Positions 5,633 to 6,794 of a stretch of 6,794 bases of DNA are shown here, piece after piece. Where the stretch lies: the NCBI GenBank assembly GCA_029880065.1, contig JAOUPD010000062.1:1-6794 (forward strand), in the 5' to 3' direction. The translations under genes and the position numbers were made by a program. This DNA is from Hadesarchaea archaeon (GTDB lineage: Archaea; Hadarchaeota; Hadarchaeia; Hadarchaeales; Hadarchaeaceae). Within the stretch, counting starts at the first letter, position 1, and the number at the start of each line of letters is the position of its first letter. The notes beneath the pieces are model-generated. The model had not been told where the DNA came from, ran no database searches, and worked only from the letters and a program-made list of their open reading frames with translations.

Positions 5633-6033
5633 ACAAAAGAAACATAATCGTACTAATTGGCGGGATACTGTTTGGGTTCGGTCTATCATATAGTGGAATG
5701 ACCAAACAAGAAATTGTCCTAAGTTTCCTAAAATTAGAAGATTTGGGGCTAATATTCGTCTTAGGCGGAGCAGCATTAGTAACAGCCTTTGCAATAAACG
5801 TATTAGCAAAATATCAAAAAAAGCCAGTACTTGGTGGTGAATTCAAACCAAGACGCGGGATTCTGTCATGGAAAACTATAATCGGTGCAGTCATATTTGG
5901 AATCGGTTGGGGAATTTCAGGTCAATGTCCAGGTTCTGCAGTAGCAAGCCTAGGCACAGGCAATTTACCAGTTTTACTCGGAATTTTTGCAATGTTCATT
6001 GGGGCCTACTTAAAAGAGCGTTTAGAGTCCTAA
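5629..6033 (+). CDS. YeeE/YedE (DUF6691-like) membrane protein, second half
   Basis: This 134-residue protein has about four membrane segments and is the partner half of the preceding gene. It carries the two glycine-rich motifs of the second repeat, GFGLSYSGMT (16-25) and GIGWGISGQCPGSA (91-104), with C100 in the position matching the cysteine motif of the first half. The ATG overlaps the previous stop as ATGA (5629-5632), so translation is probably coupled and the two products made in equal amounts, as expected for two halves of one transporter. No separate promoter or ribosome binding site is needed. Direction of transport (uptake or export) cannot be read from sequence. No cluster gene follows; the next 684 bases lack a gene. 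Confidence 0.84.
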   Translation: MNKRNIIVLIGGILFGFGLSYSGMTKQEIVLSFLKLEDLGLIFVLGGAALVTAFAINVLAKYQKKPVLGGEFKPRRGILSWKTIIGAVIFGIGWGISGQCPGSAVASLGTGNLPVLLGIFAMFIGAYLKERLES

Positions 6034-6068
6034 TTTCAATCAGGTATTAATCCAATAAAGATAGAAAG

Positions 6069-6201
6069 CTTGGGAACTGCCAACTTTAGCTAAAGCAGCC
6101 TGTGCCCAAGTCCACTGTTACACGTGGTGGGGTCGCGGGGATTTGGACACGGGACCAGTGGTGACATCAACCGCTTAAATCCAGCAAACTCCACCTTTTT
6201 T
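6069..6201 (+). ncRNA. Candidate structured RNA, family not recognised
   Basis: The segment is G+C-rich against A+T-rich surroundings: 49 of the 80 bases at 6096-6175 are G or C by my count. It contains many complementary segments: CTTGGG (6069-6074) with CCCAAG (6105-6110) enclosing CTGC (6077-6080) with GCAG (6095-6098); CCACTG (6112-6117) with CAGTGG (6156-6161); GGATTT (6139-6144) with AAATCC (6177-6182). It ends in six T (6196-6201), a usual archaeal terminator. I could not fit it to tRNA, SRP RNA, RNase P RNA or a box C/D RNA. Some stems are mutually exclusive. The strand is chosen from the T-run; the other strand is possible. Confidence 0.3.
6196..6201 (+). terminator. T-run terminator
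   Basis: Six consecutive T follow the G+C-rich segment and lie 163 bases after the last YeeE/YedE gene. Oligo-T alone is enough for archaeal RNA polymerase to stop. It could end the sulfur cluster transcript, the candidate RNA, or both. Confidence 0.4.
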
Positions 6202-6270
6202 CAAAGTTATTTCTCTAGGAGTGGTTCCTATTCACAAGTGTTCGTGATTTCTTCCACAAATCCGCTTTTG

Positions 6271-6318
6271 GGGGTTAAATTTTAAGTTGGTTGGTTGGTT
6301 GGATTAAAATTTAACCCC
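6271..6318 (+). repeat. GGTT-loop hairpin element, copy C
   Basis: GGGGTTAAATTTTAA (6271-6285) and TTAAAATTTAACCCC (6304-6318) are perfect 15-base inverted repeats. The 18-base loop is GTTGGTTGGTTGGTTGGA, four GG pairs spaced by TT, which could form a two-layer G-quadruplex. This is the most complete copy of the element and shows its structure: an AT-rich stem capped by a GGTT-repeat loop. It is intergenic and not associated with any transposase. Confidence 0.75.
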
Positions 6319-6331
6319 AAACCTAAACCAA

Positions 6332-6362
6332 GTTGGTTGGTTGGTTGGGCTAAAATTTCACC
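6332..6362 (+). repeat. GGTT-repeat element, copy D (tandem to copy C)
   Basis: GTTGGTTGGTTGGTTGG followed by GCTAAAATTTCACC matches 6286-6316 at 28 of 31 positions, 46 bases downstream. The left stem arm is missing, so only the loop and right arm were duplicated. AACCAA (6326-6331 region) just before it is complementary to TTGGTT, giving a small alternative hairpin. Confidence 0.65.
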
Positions 6363-6670
6363 GCAAGACAAGAGTGATGATGTCTCACGCACAGTTGCCC
6401 TGTCTTAATGGGCTTCATGAGAGACCGGTCACTAATTGCAACCAATTGCACGAGTGGGTTACATGGCGACGCAAGTTTTTCCATAGGGAATATTAAAGCG
6501 AAGTAGGAGAAGATGTGGCAAACAAGATGCAGGAAATATATCGAGACCGCTACGAGTATAGCCTTTGATTTGATTTGTGAAAAACGTTGAGGATTAGAGA
6601 TGAGCAAGCAAGTTAACTGACTTTTGAGCGTGCGCGCTGAGAGCTCGCCAGATATTCAGAAAACATCGAA
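6363..6670. other. Unassigned intergenic stretch
   Basis: I see no supportable gene here. Small stems are present (GTCTC 6382-6386 with GAGAC 6420-6424, enclosing GCCC 6397-6400 with GGGC 6410-6413). A 25-codon frame at 6513-6590 has AGGAGA before it but no recognisable product. A GC-alternating tract, GCGTGCGCGC (6628-6637), resembles those around the radical SAM remnant. The stretch may include decayed sequence. Confidence 0.45.
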
Positions 6671-6674
6671 TACG

Positions 6675-6682
6675 TTATAAAT
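6675..6682 (+). promoter_or_regulatory. TATA box of the dodecin gene
   Basis: TTATAAAT lies 36-43 bases before the GTG start at 6718. This places transcription start near 6700 and gives a short leader of about 18 bases that carries the ribosome binding site GAGGAGGTGA (6704-6713). Confidence 0.55.
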
Positions 6683-6717
6683 CGACAGAGAACCACAGAC
6701 AGTGAGGAGGTGAACAT

Positions 6718-6794
6718 GTGGCAGTGGTGAAAATCATAGAACTTGTTGGATATTCTACAAGTGGATGGCAAGACGCTGCAGAAAATGCTTTGAA
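6718..6794 (+). CDS. Dodecin (flavin-binding), 5' part only
   Basis: The first 25 codons read VAVVKIIELVGYSTSGWQDA and then AENAL, the typical beginning of a dodecin: a short first strand KIIELVG followed by the S-x-x-x-W-x-D-A-A segment opening the single helix. Dodecins are about 65-75 residues and assemble into hollow dodecamers that store or buffer flavins in the cytoplasm; the flavin-stacking residues lie beyond the window edge. The GTG start at 6718 is decided by a very strong Shine-Dalgarno sequence, GAGGAGGTGA at 6704-6713, with a 4-base spacer. The overlapping ATG at 6716 meets a stop after four codons. The gene has its own TATA box and is probably independent of the sulfur cluster. 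Confidence 0.85.
   Translation, partial: MAVVKIIELVGYSTSGWQDAAENAL

Noticed and set aside
6121..6197. Possible tRNA on the minus strand, ending CGACCCCACCA
   Set aside because: A 71-base span with a 6 of 7 acceptor stem and a plausible D-arm can be drawn, but the anticodon stem does not pair and the T-arm has mismatches and a poor loop. At most it is a decayed tRNA; more likely chance within a G+C-rich island.
6374..6430. Box C/D small RNA starting at GTGATGA (6374-6380)
   Set aside because: Box C is matched but no CTGA box D occurs at the expected distance.
6513..6590. 25-residue open frame with AGGAGA upstream
   Set aside because: Too short, no hydrophobic or conserved pattern, and an overlapping frame is equally open. 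Not enough to call a gene.
6350..6607. 85-codon minus-strand frame with a hydrophobic patch
   Set aside because: It overlaps a GGTT element, has no ribosome binding site and no recognisable family; probably a chance frame.

Overview
The window looks like a piece of an A+T-rich archaeal chromosome, probably of the TACK/Bathyarchaeia type. The evidence is archaeal-style promoter boxes (CTTAAGT, CTTAAAT and TTATAAAT at 30-45 bases before start codons), a Shine-Dalgarno match to the 16S 3' end before a GTG start, T-run terminators, and the protein types present. The lineage is an inference from style and protein resemblance; there is no rRNA or marker gene here.

Layout. Positions 1-480 hold no convincing gene, only hairpins and one GGTT-repeat element. 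A small TIGR04076-family protein follows (481-804, +). The gap to the next, convergent gene (805-1347) is filled by a nested inverted repeat of about 370 bp centred near 1030, followed by two more copies of its terminal hairpin. Next is the C-terminal half of a B12-binding-type radical SAM protein on the minus strand (1348 to about 2049). It lacks the N-terminal half and the Fe-S cysteines, and alternating GC tracts lie at both ends of it.

Four plus-strand genes (2197-6033) form what looks like a sulfur-handling cluster: a DASS/SLC13 anion symporter, a CstB/Blh-like persulfide dioxygenase-rhodanese fusion, and two half-size YeeE/YedE membrane proteins joined by an ATGA overlap. The fusion protein would oxidise protein-bound or low-molecular-weight persulfide to sulfite or thiosulfate, while the YeeE/YedE pair and the symporter would move sulfur oxyanions across the membrane. 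This parallels the bacterial cst and bigR-blh sulfide-detoxification operons. The fusion gene and the first YeeE/YedE gene have nearly identical promoter boxes, which suggests coordinated expression.

The 684-base gap after the cluster contains a G+C-rich, structured stretch that may be an unrecognised small RNA (about 6069-6201), then a tandem pair of GGTT-repeat hairpin elements (6271-6362), then unassigned sequence. The window closes with the start of a dodecin gene (6718 onward), which has its own TATA box and a strong ribosome binding site.
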